Source: Amycolatopsis acididurans (GTDB lineage Bacteria > Actinomycetota > Actinomycetes > Mycobacteriales > Pseudonocardiaceae). From it: DNA of 62,234 bases. The position numbers and the translations under genes are program-made. Shown in pieces: positions 43,614 through 52,721 of the stretch. The stretch spans positions 1 through 62,234 of the forward strand of contig NZ_JAAXLS010000039.1 in NCBI RefSeq assembly GCF_012328925.1, read 5' to 3'. The notes beneath the pieces were generated by a model. That model was given only the letters and a program-made list of their open reading frames with translations. It was not told where the DNA came from and ran no database searches. Every line of letters begins with the position of its first letter. Position 1 is the first letter of the stretch.

Positions 43614-44731
43614 TCACCGGTATCGGCGAGCTGACCACGAACGATCCCGCGTCGGGCGAGCTCGCCGACGCCGCCGTGGTGCTCGACGGTGCGCATATCG
43701 CGTGGGTCGGCCCCGCGGCTCGGGCGCCGGATGCCGACGAACGCGTCGACGTGGCGGGCCGGGCCGCGCTGCCGGGCTGGGTCGACAGCCACACGCACCT
43801 GGTGTTCGCGGGCGACCGGACCGCCGAGTTCGAGGCCCGCATGGCCGGAAAGCCCTACCAGGCAGGCGGAATCGCGGTCACGGTGGAGGCGACGCGAGCC
43901 GCGACGGACGACGAGCTGGCCGCGAACCTGCGCCGCCACGCCGCCGAGGCGTTGCGCCAGGGCACCACCTGCCTGGAGACCAAGACCGGCTACGGGCTCA
44001 CCGTCGCCGACGAACTGCGGTCGGCCCGGATCGCGCGCGAGGTGGCCGACGAGGTCACCTTCCTCGGCGCGCACCTCGACACCGGTCCCGGCTACCTCGA
44101 TCTGGTCTGCGGCCGGATGCTCGACGCGGTCGCGCCGGAGGTGCGCTGGGCCGACGTGTTCTGCGAGGAAGGCGCGTTCGACGGCGCGGAGTCCGAACGC
44201 GTGCTGCGTGCGGCGCGCGCTCGCGGGCTGGGCCTGCGGGTGCACGGCAATCAGCTCGGGCCGGGGCCCGGCGTGCGGCTCGCCGTCCGGCTCGGCGCGG
44301 CCAGCGTCGACCACTGCACGCACCTGACCGACGCGGATGTGGACGCGCTGGCCGGTTCGGACACGGTCGCGACCCTGTTGCCCGCCTGCGACCTGTCCAC
44401 CCGTCAGCCGCTCGCCCCGGCCCGCCGCCTGCTCGACGCCGGTGCGACGGTCGCGCTGGCCACCAACGCCAATCCCGGCAGTTCCTACACGACCTCGATG
44501 GCGTTCTGCGTGGCGACGGCCGTGCTGCAGATGGGAATGTCGGTGGCGGAGGCGGTGTGGGCCGCCACCGCGGGCGGGGCGAAGGCATTGCGGCGCGAGG
44601 ACGTCGGGGTGATCCGGCCGGGGGCGCGCGCCGACGTGCAGGTGCTCGACGCACCCTCGGTCACGCACCTGGCCTACCGCCCGGGCGTACCACTCACGTG
44701 GGCGGTCTGGCGCCGCGGTCAGCGAACGTGA
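43601..44731 (+). CDS. hutI: Imidazolonepropionase
   Basis: Opens the imidazolone ring of 4-imidazolone-5-propionate to give formimidoylglutamate. Metal and substrate motifs are 'GWVDSHTHLVFAGDRTAEFEARMAGKPYQAGG', 'FLGAHLDTGPGYLD', 'LRVHGNQLGPGPGVRLAVRLGAASVDHCTHL' and 'VALATNANPGSSYTTSMAF' (metal ligand region). It has 376 residues, slightly short. It begins with GTG at 43601, inside the last codons of hutF. It is the last hut gene. Confidence 0.94.
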   Translation: MAILITGIGELTTNDPASGELADAAVVLDGAHIAWVGPAARAPDADERVDVAGRAALPGWVDSHTHLVFAGDRTAEFEARMAGKPYQAGGIAVTVEATRAATDDELAANLRRHAAEALRQGTTCLETKTGYGLTVADELRSARIAREVADEVTFLGAHLDTGPGYLDLVCGRMLDAVAPEVRWADVFCEEGAFDGAESERVLRAARARGLGLRVHGNQLGPGPGVRLAVRLGAASVDHCTHLTDADVDALAGSDTVATLLPACDLSTRQPLAPARRLLDAGATVALATNANPGSSYTTSMAFCVATAVLQMGMSVAEAVWAATAGGAKALRREDVGVIRPGARADVQVLDAPSVTHLAYRPGVPLTWAVWRRGQRT

Positions 44732-44781
44732 GAGTCCTTACAGAAAGATCGGCGATTTGGTAAAAATGGGATAAACCACCG

Positions 44782-45957
44782 GTGGATGTTCACTCGCTGT
44801 TCAAGAGCCCTCAATACCCTGAAGGTGTGGACCTCTCCCTGATCGTCATCGTGGTCATCGTCGCCGCGCTGGCCTTCGATTTCACCAACGGATTCCACGA
44901 CACGGCCAACGCGATGGCCACGTCGATCGCCACGGGAGCGCTGAAGCCGAAGGTCGCGGTCGGGATCTCCGCCGTGCTCAACCTCGTCGGCGCCTTCCTG
45001 TCGATCGAAGTCGCCAAGACGATTTCCGGCGGGATCGTGGACGACACCAAGATCACTCCCGTCGTCATCTTCGCCGGTCTGGTCGGGGCGATCATCTGGA
45101 ACCTGCTGACCTGGCTTTTCGGATTGCCCTCGAGTTCTTCGCACGCGTTGTTCGGCGGCCTGATCGGCGCGACCTGGATCGCCTCCGGCGCGGACGCGGT
45201 GCATTTCTCGAAGGTCGTGGAGAAGGTGCTGATCCCGGCCGTGGCCTCGCCGCTGGTGGCCGGCGTCGTCGCGGTCGTCGGCACGTTCCTCGTCTACAAG
45301 ATCACCGCCCGGGCGCGGCAGGACGTCGTGTCCAAGTCCTTCAAGACCGCGCAAGCGCTTTCCGCCTCGCTGGTCTCCCTCGCGCACGGAACGAACGACG
45401 CGCAGAAGACCATGGGCGTGATCACCCTGACCCTGATCTCCTCCGGCGCGCTGGCCAGCGGTTCCGCGCCGCCGGTGTGGGTGATCCTCAGCGCCGGTCT
45501 GGCGATCGCGCTCGGCACCTACCTCGGTGGCTGGCGGATCATCCAGACGATGGGCAAGAAGATCACCGAAATCCAGACGCCGCAAGGCTTCGCGGCCGAA
45601 ACCAGTGCCGCGGTCACGATCCTGGCGTCTTCGCACCTCGGCTTCGCGCTGTCCACGACGCACGTGTGCGCGGGAGGCGTCATCGGCTCGGGTGTCGGCC
45701 GCAAGCTCGCCGAGGTGCGCTGGGGCGTCGCGGGCCGGATGGTGGTCGCGTGGCTGCTGACGCTGCCCGCCGCGGCGATCATCGGTGCCGTCGCGTCCGA
45801 GGTTGCGGGAGCGGGCAGCATCGGCACAATCCTCGTCGGGGTGGTCGGTGTGGCGCTCGCGCTGGTGATCTACCTGTGGTCGCGCCGCAACCCGGTGACG
45901 GCGAACAACGTGAACGGGCCCGAGCAGGAGCAGCCGGTGCCGGTGGGGGTGGGATGA
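44782..45957 (+). CDS. PiT family inorganic phosphate transporter, 391 aa
   Basis: A low-affinity phosphate:cation symporter. Both PiT signatures are visible: 'FDFTNGFHDTANAMATSIATGAL' (about residue 33) and 'SLAHGTNDAQKTMGVITLTL' (about 210). About ten transmembrane helices are present, and the C-terminus is a short hydrophilic tail. Two GTG starts are possible: 44782 (used) and 44827, which would match the usual PitA N-terminus but lacks a well-spaced ribosome-binding site. Its stop overlaps the start of the small membrane protein gene, so the two are probably co-translated. Confidence 0.92.
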   Translation: MDVHSLFKSPQYPEGVDLSLIVIVVIVAALAFDFTNGFHDTANAMATSIATGALKPKVAVGISAVLNLVGAFLSIEVAKTISGGIVDDTKITPVVIFAGLVGAIIWNLLTWLFGLPSSSSHALFGGLIGATWIASGADAVHFSKVVEKVLIPAVASPLVAGVVAVVGTFLVYKITARARQDVVSKSFKTAQALSASLVSLAHGTNDAQKTMGVITLTLISSGALASGSAPPVWVILSAGLAIALGTYLGGWRIIQTMGKKITEIQTPQGFAAETSAAVTILASSHLGFALSTTHVCAGGVIGSGVGRKLAEVRWGVAGRMVVAWLLTLPAAAIIGAVASEVAGAGSIGTILVGVVGVALALVIYLWSRRNPVTANNVNGPEQEQPVPVGVG

Positions 45958-46175
45958 AGATCGACTGGGCTGCCCTCGGCAGCGTTTTCGTGATCGCACT
46001 GGTCGCGGTCGCCGTGGTCACCGGTCTGTTCGCCGTCGGCGTGCGCGGGCTCGCGGCCAGGACCGTCGCCCGCGAAGGCGGCGGCACGGGGACGGCGGGA
46101 CTCACCAGGGCGCTGGTGTGCTTCGCCGTGTGCGCCGCCGTCGTCGTCTACGGGGTGTACCTGATCGTGGCTTAA
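45954..46175 (+). CDS. Small two-helix membrane protein coupled to the phosphate transporter, 73 aa
   Basis: There are two hydrophobic helices (about residues 8-31 and 51-72) joined by a Gly-rich basic loop ('RTVAREGGGTGTAGLT'). The ATG overlaps the transporter stop codon (ATGA). Such a small protein is commonly found after PiT genes in actinomycetes and may be an accessory subunit; the function is unknown. Confidence 0.8.
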   Translation: MKIDWAALGSVFVIALVAVAVVTGLFAVGVRGLAARTVAREGGGTGTAGLTRALVCFAVCAAVVVYGVYLIVA

Positions 46176-46780
46176 CCCGCCAGGTCGTCCGGCAGCGTGC
46201 CGGCGCGATGGTCGGGAAGCAGGTCCACGATGTAGGCCACCCGGGCCACCTCGTCCAGCATCTCGGCGACCAGCGGAAGCCCGTGGTCGGGAATGACGTC
46301 GAGGCTCGCCACGATCGTCGTCTCCGGCAGGGTGTCGACGAACCGCGCGATCGTGATCCAGTCCTCCCGCCGCGCCAGTTCCCGCGCGACGCGGACGACC
46401 ACGGGCTCCGGCAGGCCCGCGATGATGCCCGCCGCGCGCCGGGGGTCGAGTTCGGCCGCGACGTCGGCGAGGAAGCCCGGCGGGAGCCGCTTGGCGATGT
46501 CCACGCCCCTGCCGATGTCGACCAGCCCCGCGATCCGCGCCGCCAGCAGCGGCCCGAACACCCGCTCGGCCAGCTTGGCCAGCAGCGGATTGGGCAGCAG
46601 CCTGCTCGCCCCGGCCATCCGTTCCAGCACATTCAGATGCGCATCGAACAGCGTGGTCGTGACCTGGTCACGCAGCCGTCGCACGTCCGCCTGCGGCACG
46701 TCGCGAAGGTAGGCGAAGCGGTCGGCGGACACGCCGAGCACGCGGGCGAGTTTGCGGATTTCCGCGTCTGTCGAGCTCAC
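46172..46780 (-). CDS. Hypothetical protein with MgtE-N-like helical repeats, 202 aa
   Basis: An all-helical, probably cytoplasmic protein. The part from about residue 70 contains repeats like those of the MgtE intracellular N domain ('LPPGFLADVAAELDPRRAAGIIAGLPEPVVVRVARELARREDWITIARFVDTLPE' and 'SLDVIPDHGLPLVAEMLDEVARVAYIVDLLPD'). There is no channel domain. The first 40 residues look like a helical bundle with 'VPQADVRRLRDQVTTTLFDAHLNVLERMAG'. Start GTG at 46780 overlaps the stop of the small gene upstream, so the two form an operon. The function is unknown. Confidence 0.75.
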   Translation of the reverse strand: MSSTDAEIRKLARVLGVSADRFAYLRDVPQADVRRLRDQVTTTLFDAHLNVLERMAGASRLLPNPLLAKLAERVFGPLLAARIAGLVDIGRGVDIAKRLPPGFLADVAAELDPRRAAGIIAGLPEPVVVRVARELARREDWITIARFVDTLPETTIVASLDVIPDHGLPLVAEMLDEVARVAYIVDLLPDHRAGTLPDDLAG

Positions 46781-46983
46781 AGCCCCACGGCCTTTCGCAC
46801 CGCGGGGCGCAACAGCGCGGGCACATACCGCAGGGCGTCGTTGCCCGCCTTCGCCAGCGCCGCACCCTGGCGCCGCCGGGCCTCCCGCACGGCGTCCGCG
46901 AGGTCCTGCTGGTGCTCCTCCGGCAACGCCTCGATGCCGTCGGGCAGGTTGCCGAGTTGCCCGGCGAGACTGCGGTCGCTCAT
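46777..46983 (-). CDS. Small hypothetical protein, 68 aa
   Basis: A short, helical, basic protein: 'LAGQLGNLPDGIEALPEEHQQDLADAVREARRRQGAALAKAGNDALRYVPALLRPAVRKAVGL'. I recognise no family. It starts with ATG at 46983 and its stop overlaps the start of the MgtE-N-like gene, so it is the first gene of a two-gene unit. It is divergent from the dienelactone hydrolase gene, with a 63-bp gap. Confidence 0.7.
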   Translation of the reverse strand: MSDRSLAGQLGNLPDGIEALPEEHQQDLADAVREARRRQGAALAKAGNDALRYVPALLRPAVRKAVGL

Positions 46984-47046
46984 GCGCGTGCCTTCCCTCG
47001 GTGTCCCTTTGTCGAACGATCTTCTCATTTCACTACGGTTCAACGC

Positions 47047-47760
47047 ATGACAGTTGAAATCGAGACGTCGAACATCACCGTCAACGGCCTCACCGCCCAC
47101 CTGTCTCGCCCTGCCGGGGGATCCCGCCAGGGCATGCTGCTCCTGCCGATGATCACCGGGATCGGCGAGCGGGTGCGCGAGTTCGCGGCCACCATCGCCG
47201 TCACCGGCGTGACCGTGCTCACGTGGGACCCGTGGCACGGCCCGAGCGACGAGGACACCTCGCGCGAGCAACTGTTCGAGATGATGGGCAAGCTCGACGA
47301 CGACGTGGTGCTGGGCGAACTGGACACGTTGCTCGGTCACCTCTTCGGCGAGCTGGGCTGCGCGAAGGCCGGTGTCATCGGCTGGTGCCTCGGCGGCCGG
47401 TTCGCGCTCATGCTCGGCGGTCGCGACGAACGGCTGGCCAACGTCGTCGCCTACCACCCGACGGTGCCCGGCACCCCCGCGCCCAACCACACCGTCGACG
47501 CCGTCGCGGAGACCGGCCGGATCAAGGCGCCGGCCATGATGATGTACCCCAGCGCCGACACGCTGGTGCCGCACGAAAGCTTCCAGCGGCTGCAGTCCGC
47601 GTTGCAGTCCCGCCCGTCCGGGGCGAGCATCGTGCACGTGTATCCCAACGCCGAGCACGGTTTCAGCAACAAGCCGCAGGAGGGCAACCCGGAGAACGCC
47701 GACGCCTGGGCGATCTCGTGGCCGCAGGTGCTGGAGTTCATCCGGGTGACGACGGGATGA
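47047..47760 (+). CDS. Dienelactone hydrolase family protein, 237 aa
   Basis: A complete dienelactone hydrolase fold: oxyanion part 'MLLLPMITGIGERVREFAATIA', nucleophile elbow 'GVIGWCLGGRFALML' (Cys near residue 117), acid in 'MMMYPSADTLVPHESF' and His in 'YPNAEHGFSNKP'. This active-looking copy contrasts with the degenerate one in the catabolic cluster at 31880. It may act on a dienelactone or another ester. The next gene starts in its stop codon. Confidence 0.9.
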   Translation: MTVEIETSNITVNGLTAHLSRPAGGSRQGMLLLPMITGIGERVREFAATIAVTGVTVLTWDPWHGPSDEDTSREQLFEMMGKLDDDVVLGELDTLLGHLFGELGCAKAGVIGWCLGGRFALMLGGRDERLANVVAYHPTVPGTPAPNHTVDAVAETGRIKAPAMMMYPSADTLVPHESFQRLQSALQSRPSGASIVHVYPNAEHGFSNKPQEGNPENADAWAISWPQVLEFIRVTTG

Positions 47761-48539
47761 CGCGACGCCACCCGGGCGGGCTCGACATCGCCATGCTCGT
47801 GCTGGCGGTGTTCTCCGTCGGCCTGCTCGTCTACGTCACGTTCTTCCCGCATTCGGCGGCCACCGCGCACCGGGTGTTCATAGTGGACACCACGATCTGC
47901 GGGATCTTCTTCGCCGAGTTCCTGTGGCGCTGGCACCGGCACGGCTGGAGCAAGCGCTTCCCGCTCCTCAACTGGTACGAGATCCTCGGCATGATCCCGA
48001 TCGCGCACCCGGCGCTGCGCGGCTTCCGGCTCCTGCGGGTGATCGCCGTACTGGTGCGGCTCGCCCGCACCGCCGACCGCGCGTTCGGCGAGCTGTTCAC
48101 GCAGCGGCTCATCGAACGGCTGTCCCGGCCGATCGTGCTGGCCATCAAGAAGCCGATCACCATCGCGGTGCTGGACGAGGTGGTCAAGGTCGTCGAAACC
48201 GGGAACTATCCGGAGAACCTGGCCCGCTCGCTGGGCGAGAACCAGGAGATGCTGCGCGGCGTCATCGCCGAGAAGCTCAAGGCCGATCGTCAAGCGGGCC
48301 GCCTGTCACGGCTACCGTTCCACGACGAGGTGGTGACGTCCATTCTGGACACATCGATGCGGGTCATCCTCGAGGTGCTCATCGATCCGCGTATCGACGA
48401 GTTCTTCGCGGAGGTCGTGCGGGAGAACCGGGAGCAGATCCGGCAGGCCGTGGAGCTGGGCCTGCACGAGACCGAGGACGACGATCTCGAACGCCGCCTG
48501 CCCGCCGTTCCACAGCGGACACTCCTGCGCGAACATTGA
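47757..48539 (+). CDS. Ion-channel-like membrane protein, 260 aa
   Basis: The N-terminal half resembles the voltage-sensor region of ion transport proteins. TM1 is 'DIAMLVLAVFSVGLLVYVTFF' and TM2 is 'FIVDTTICGIFFAEFLWRWHRHGWSKRFPLLNWYEILGMIPI'. An S4-like basic helix follows, 'RGFRLLRVIAVLVRLARTADRAFGELF', with arginines every third or fourth position. There is no clear pore segment with a selectivity filter. The C-terminal half is helical and hydrophilic. It could be a voltage-sensor-only protein or a divergent channel. ATGA overlap with the dienelactone hydrolase gene. Confidence 0.75.
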   Translation: MTRRHPGGLDIAMLVLAVFSVGLLVYVTFFPHSAATAHRVFIVDTTICGIFFAEFLWRWHRHGWSKRFPLLNWYEILGMIPIAHPALRGFRLLRVIAVLVRLARTADRAFGELFTQRLIERLSRPIVLAIKKPITIAVLDEVVKVVETGNYPENLARSLGENQEMLRGVIAEKLKADRQAGRLSRLPFHDEVVTSILDTSMRVILEVLIDPRIDEFFAEVVRENREQIRQAVELGLHETEDDDLERRLPAVPQRTLLREH

Positions 48540-48541
48540 GC

Positions 48542-48913
48542 TCAGCGCAGAACGAACAGCGGCACGAGGTTCAGCAGAACCAGGCCGAGCGCCGCCGCGA
48601 AGCCGACGAGAGCGGCTTTGCCCCCGGCGGGAACTCCCTCGGCCCGGGCTCGCAAACCGAAGGCGAACGTGACGACCGCGGGCGCGATGAGCACGAGGCA
48701 GGCGGGGATGGCGGCCCGCAGCGCCACGCGGGACGGGATCGAGGTGTCCGCTCCGCCGTAGCCCTGGATCGACACCAGCCAGTCGCCGAGAGCGACCGCG
48801 GCGGCGAAGGCGACGGGCAAGAGCAACAGAGCCAGCCACGCGCGGTGTAGGTCCCGGTGCCCGGCGTCGTGCCGCGGCGGCCTCGGGCGCAGCATCTGGT
48901 TCGAATCGGTCAT
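48542..48913 (-). CDS. Small membrane protein, 123 aa
   Basis: Three hydrophobic helices (about residues 27-45, 66-85 and 100-122) after a charged N-terminus 'MTDSNQMLRPRPPRHDAGHRDLH'. I recognise no family. The ATG at 48913 has AAGGAG upstream, and longer readings lack a start signal. It converges on the ion-channel-like gene with only 2 bp between stops. Confidence 0.7.
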   Translation of the reverse strand: MTDSNQMLRPRPPRHDAGHRDLHRAWLALLLLPVAFAAAVALGDWLVSIQGYGGADTSIPSRVALRAAIPACLVLIAPAVVTFAFGLRARAEGVPAGGKAALVGFAAALGLVLLNLVPLFVLR

Positions 48914-48984
48914 CGCGCACTCCTTCTCCCTGCTCAGCGCACTCCCGGCGCGAGCGATGGGGAAGGGCCGAAAGTCTCCCTCGT

Positions 48985-51351
48985 TCAGGACTTCCGGTTG
49001 GTGCGCCGGGTCGGCGTCGCGGTCAACGGGTCCTCGGGCCACGGATGCTTCGGGTAGCGGCCGCGCAGTTCGGCCCGCACCGAGGCGTATCCGTTGCGCC
49101 AGAACGAATTCAGGTCGCCGGTGACGGCGGCGGGACGCCCGGCGGGGGAGAGCAGGTGCAGCACGACCGGCACCCCGGCCACCTGCGGCGTCTCGACCCA
49201 GCCGAAGGTCTCCTGCAGTTTCACCGCGAGTACCGGTTCACCGCCGGCGTAGTCGAGACGGATGTGGGAGCCGGACGGGACCTCGATGCGGTCGGGAGCG
49301 AGTTCGTCGAGCCGCGACGCCTCCGGCCACGGCAGCAGTCCGCGCAGCGCGGCCGTGACGTCGATGCGCGCCAGATCGGCCCGGCGCCGCGCGGACGTGA
49401 GCCACTGTTCGGAGGCTGCGAGCAGGTCTTCGTCGGCCATGCCTGGCCACGGCGGACCGAGCACGCGATGCAGGAACGCGAGCCGCTGCCGCAGCCGCTC
49501 GGCCTCACGCGACCACGTGAGCAGCCCGAGCCCCTCCTTGCGCAGACCCGCCAGCAGCGCCTGCCGGACCAGCTCCGGATCCGGATCGCGCAGCGGTCGT
49601 TCGTTCAGCACGATCGCGCCGAGGCGGCGGACCGAGCGGGCCACCACGTCGCCGTCCCAGCTCACCTCGTCCATTTCGGACACCAGATTCGGCGCGGCAC
49701 GCAACGCCAGTTCCTGATCGGCCCGCGCGGCGAGTCGGATCACGCCGTGGGTGCGGCCGGGATCGCGGGTGGCCTCGGCGACCGCGAGCCATTCCGCGTC
49801 GCCGAGCCCGCTGCCCGAGGGCAGTTCGACCGCGGTGCCGCCCGCCATGAGGTAGACCGGCGAGCCGGGCTGCCTGCGCCGCGCGAGGCGTTCCGGGTAG
49901 GCGAGCGCGACCACCAGCGCCGGACCGGGGTTCTCCGCGGCGCCGGTCACCAGTCTGGTCAGCCGGCGGATCTCGGTCCGGCGCCGGTCGTCCCGCGGCG
50001 CCCGCAGTTCCGCCTCGATGTCGGTGGCCTTCGCGCCCGCGTCGAGCACCGCGACGACCTCGGCCGCCGAGCGCGCGCCGACCTCCGCCGCGCCGTCGAG
50101 CAAGGCCCTGGCCAGCCTCGGGTGCAGCCCGAGCGCGGCCATCTCGCGGCCGCGCTCGGTCACCTGGTCGTCCACGACGGCGTTCAGCGTGGCGAGCAGT
50201 TCCCGTCCCGCGGCCAGCGGCCCCTCCGGCGGCGGATCCCACCACGACAGGCCCGCACCGTCCGGTGTGGACCAGCAGGCCAGTTCCAGCGCCAGGCGGG
50301 ACAGTTCCGCGGTGCGGATCTCCGGCTCGGGATAGGCGGGCAGGCTCGCCTGGTCGCGCCGTGCCCAGCACCGGTAGGCCCTGCCGGGCGCCTCGCGGCC
50401 CGCACGGCCGGCGCGTTGTTCGGCGACCGCGGCCGACACCCGCACCGTCGCGAGGCCGGGCAGGCCGCGCCGGTGGTCCACGCGCGGCACCCTGGCCTGG
50501 CCGGAGTCCACGACGGCGCGCACGCCCGGCACGGTCAGGCTGGACTCCGCGACGGCGGTCGCCAGCACCACACGCCTTTGCCTGCCGGGAGTGAGTGCGG
50601 CGTCCTGTCGCCCCGCGGGCAGCCTGCCGTGCAGCGGGACGACCTCCACATCGGACAGCAGGGAGGTCGTCCTGGCGATCTCGCCGACGCCGGGGAGGAA
50701 GGCCAGCACGTCCCCGTCCACTTCGGACAAGGCGGTGCGGACGGCGCGGGCGACCGTCGCCTCGATCCGCTCGCCGCGTGCCGGTGGCACGTAGCCGAGT
50801 TCCACCGGGAAGGTACGCGCGTGGGCGGTGATGACGGGTGCGTCGCCGAGCAATGCGGCGAGCCGGTCGGCCGCGACCGTGGCGGAGGTGGCCAGCAGCT
50901 TGAGGTCGTCGCGCAGTCCGGCGCGGACGTCGAGCAGCAGCGCGAGCAGGAGGTCGGCGTCGAGATGCCGCTCATGGCACTCGTCGAGCAGGACCGTATC
51001 CACGCCGGGGAGTTCGGGATCGGCCTGCAGGCGCCGCACCAGCAGCCCGGACGTGACGACCTCGATCTTCGTGCGGGCGGAGACCTTGCGATCGCCGCGC
51101 ACCGAGTACCCCACCGTCTCGCCGACCCGCTCCCCGAGCAGCGAAGCCATGCGCGCGGCCGCGGCCCGTGCGGCCAGGCGCCGGGGCTCGGCGACGACGA
51201 CCCGTCCACCGGCGTGCTCGGCGAGCGCGAGCGGGACGAGGGTGGTCTTGCCGGTGCCCGGTGGCGCGACGAGCACCGCGGTGCGGTGCTCGCGCAGCGC
51301 CGCGGCCAGCTCGCCGAGTACCGCTTTGACAGGGAGATCGGGCAGGTTCAT
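48985..51351 (-). CDS. hrpB: ATP-dependent RNA helicase HrpB
   Basis: A DExH-box helicase. Motif I is 'APPGTGKTTLVPLALAEHAGG' (about 40), motif II is 'VLLDECHERHLDADLL' (DECH), motif III is 'LLATSATV', and motif VI is 'AAVAEQRAGRAGREAPGRAYR'. HA2-like and HrpB C-terminal domains follow ('GPPWPGMADEDLLAASEQWL', 'YAGGEPVLAVKLQETFGW'). The length (788) is normal. Its RNA substrate in vivo is not established. It starts with the ATG that overlaps the stop of the solute-binding protein gene. Confidence 0.94.
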   Translation of the reverse strand: MNLPDLPVKAVLGELAAALREHRTAVLVAPPGTGKTTLVPLALAEHAGGRVVVAEPRRLAARAAAARMASLLGERVGETVGYSVRGDRKVSARTKIEVVTSGLLVRRLQADPELPGVDTVLLDECHERHLDADLLLALLLDVRAGLRDDLKLLATSATVAADRLAALLGDAPVITAHARTFPVELGYVPPARGERIEATVARAVRTALSEVDGDVLAFLPGVGEIARTTSLLSDVEVVPLHGRLPAGRQDAALTPGRQRRVVLATAVAESSLTVPGVRAVVDSGQARVPRVDHRRGLPGLATVRVSAAVAEQRAGRAGREAPGRAYRCWARRDQASLPAYPEPEIRTAELSRLALELACWSTPDGAGLSWWDPPPEGPLAAGRELLATLNAVVDDQVTERGREMAALGLHPRLARALLDGAAEVGARSAAEVVAVLDAGAKATDIEAELRAPRDDRRRTEIRRLTRLVTGAAENPGPALVVALAYPERLARRRQPGSPVYLMAGGTAVELPSGSGLGDAEWLAVAEATRDPGRTHGVIRLAARADQELALRAAPNLVSEMDEVSWDGDVVARSVRRLGAIVLNERPLRDPDPELVRQALLAGLRKEGLGLLTWSREAERLRQRLAFLHRVLGPPWPGMADEDLLAASEQWLTSARRRADLARIDVTAALRGLLPWPEASRLDELAPDRIEVPSGSHIRLDYAGGEPVLAVKLQETFGWVETPQVAGVPVVLHLLSPAGRPAAVTGDLNSFWRNGYASVRAELRGRYPKHPWPEDPLTATPTRRTNRKS

Positions 51352-52166
51352 CGTTCGGTGACCACCGGCGGGGCGGGCAGCGGATAGCCGGACGGGCCGA
51401 TGTTGCGCTGCAGGGACGCCAGCCAGTCGCCGCCGGCGATCATGTCCTGTATGGCGTTGTCCACAGTGGCCTGTCCGGCGGTATCACCTTTGCGTAAACC
51501 GATTCCATACCGTTCGTCGGTGAAGGGCTTGCCGACCACGCGAAGCAGTTCCGGGTTCTGCGTAACATATCCCGCGAGGATCACCCCATCGGTGGTAACC
51601 GCATCCACTTGTCCGGCAAGCAAAGCGGTCACGCAGTCCGGGTAGCGCGGATACTCGACGAGCTCGACGGCGTGCGCGAAGCGGTTCTTGACCTCTTGCG
51701 CGGGCGTGGATCCGGTCACCGAGCACAGCCGGCGTCCGTTGAGCGTCTCGGGACCGGTGATCGCGGTGTCGTTCTTGCGCACCAGCAGGTCCTGGCCGGT
51801 CACGAAGTACGGGCCGGCGAAGGAGATGAGCTGCTTGCGTTTGTCGGTGATCGAATAGGTGGCGACGACCAGATCGACCCGGCCGGACGTGAGATCGGTC
51901 TCTCTCGTGGCCGAGGTGGTCTCGCGCCAGGTGATGTTCTCCGGCTTCACGCCCAGCTTCCTGGCGACGTACTCGGCGACGTCGACGTCGAACCCGACGA
52001 ACCGCCCATCGAGGGTGTGTTCGGCGAGTCCGGGCTGGTCGAAGCGTATTCCGATGGTCAGCGTGCCGTTGTCGGACTTGCCCGCCAGCGTGCCCGGCGC
52101 GGGGTGCGAGCAGGCGGTCAGGCCGAGCAGAAGGAGCACGACGACCGCCATCCGCACCACAGTCAC
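51348..52166 (-). CDS. Glutamate/amino-acid ABC transporter substrate-binding lipoprotein, 272 aa
   Basis: An SBP_bac_3-family periplasmic-type binding protein anchored as a lipoprotein: signal peptide 'VVRMAVVVLLLLGLTACSHP' with lipobox LTAC. The binding domain includes 'LTIGIRFDQPGLAEHTLDGRFVGFDVDVAEYVARKLG', 'SGRVDLVVATYSITDKRKQLISFAGPY' and 'VTTDGVILAGY'. No permease or ATPase genes are adjacent, so the partner transporter is elsewhere. The GTG at 52166 is used; an ATG at 52151 would also include most of the signal peptide. Confidence 0.9.
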   Translation of the reverse strand: MTVVRMAVVVLLLLGLTACSHPAPGTLAGKSDNGTLTIGIRFDQPGLAEHTLDGRFVGFDVDVAEYVARKLGVKPENITWRETTSATRETDLTSGRVDLVVATYSITDKRKQLISFAGPYFVTGQDLLVRKNDTAITGPETLNGRRLCSVTGSTPAQEVKNRFAHAVELVEYPRYPDCVTALLAGQVDAVTTDGVILAGYVTQNPELLRVVGKPFTDERYGIGLRKGDTAGQATVDNAIQDMIAGGDWLASLQRNIGPSGYPLPAPPVVTER

Positions 52167-52204
52167 CTCACAGTTTTCTCAGGACCCGCCGCTAGCCTAG
52201 GTGT

Positions 52205-52717
52205 GTGTTCCGCCCCTCCCAAGCTGTGCTCGACGTCGTCGGGACGCTGGTCAGGCTGGGTCTGGCCGCGGTGTGGCTGGTCTCCGGGTCGATCAAACTC
52301 TCCGACGCCGGGCAGACCTACCTCGCGGTCAAGGCCTACGACGTGCTGCCCGACGGCGTTGTGCATCCCGTGGCGACCGCGTTGCCGCTGCTCGAACTCG
52401 CGCTGGGTGTGTTCCTGCTGTTCGGGCTCGTGACCAGGATCGCCGCCGCCGTGTCCGCTGTGCTGCTCGTGGTGTTCATCGCCGGGGTCGCGCAGTCGTG
52501 GGCGCGCGGGCTGACGATCGACTGCGGCTGCTTCGGCGGCGGTGGCCAGGTCGCCGACGGCCAGACGCAGTACCCGCAGGAGATCCTGCGCGACGTGGGG
52601 TTCCTGGTGCTCGCCGGGTGGCTGATCGTGCGGGCGAGGACCAGGCTCGCCGTCGACGGCTGGCTCGGCGCCGGGTCCGCGCGGGGCGAATACGTGACCG
52701 AAGCAGAAAGGACCTGA
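52205..52717 (+). CDS. DoxX/MauE-type membrane redox protein, 170 aa
   Basis: A four-helix membrane protein of the DoxX/MauE superfamily: 'TLVRLGLAAVWLVSGSIKLSD', 'TALPLLELALGVFLLFGLVTRIAAAVSAVLLVVFIAGVAQSWARG', then 'IDCGCFGGGG' and a last helix. The Cys-x-Cys in 'DCGCFGGG' is typical of the MauE-like members that act in disulfide transfer. It is followed 5 bp later by a DsbA-like protein gene, supporting a role in extracytoplasmic disulfide formation. Confidence 0.9.
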   Translation: MFRPSQAVLDVVGTLVRLGLAAVWLVSGSIKLSDAGQTYLAVKAYDVLPDGVVHPVATALPLLELALGVFLLFGLVTRIAAAVSAVLLVVFIAGVAQSWARGLTIDCGCFGGGGQVADGQTQYPQEILRDVGFLVLAGWLIVRARTRLAVDGWLGAGSARGEYVTEAERT

Positions 52718-52721
52718 GGCA

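Noticed and set aside
49045..51387. 780-residue plus-strand reading opposite hrpB
   Set aside because: It is an antisense shadow; hrpB has all helicase motifs on the minus strand.
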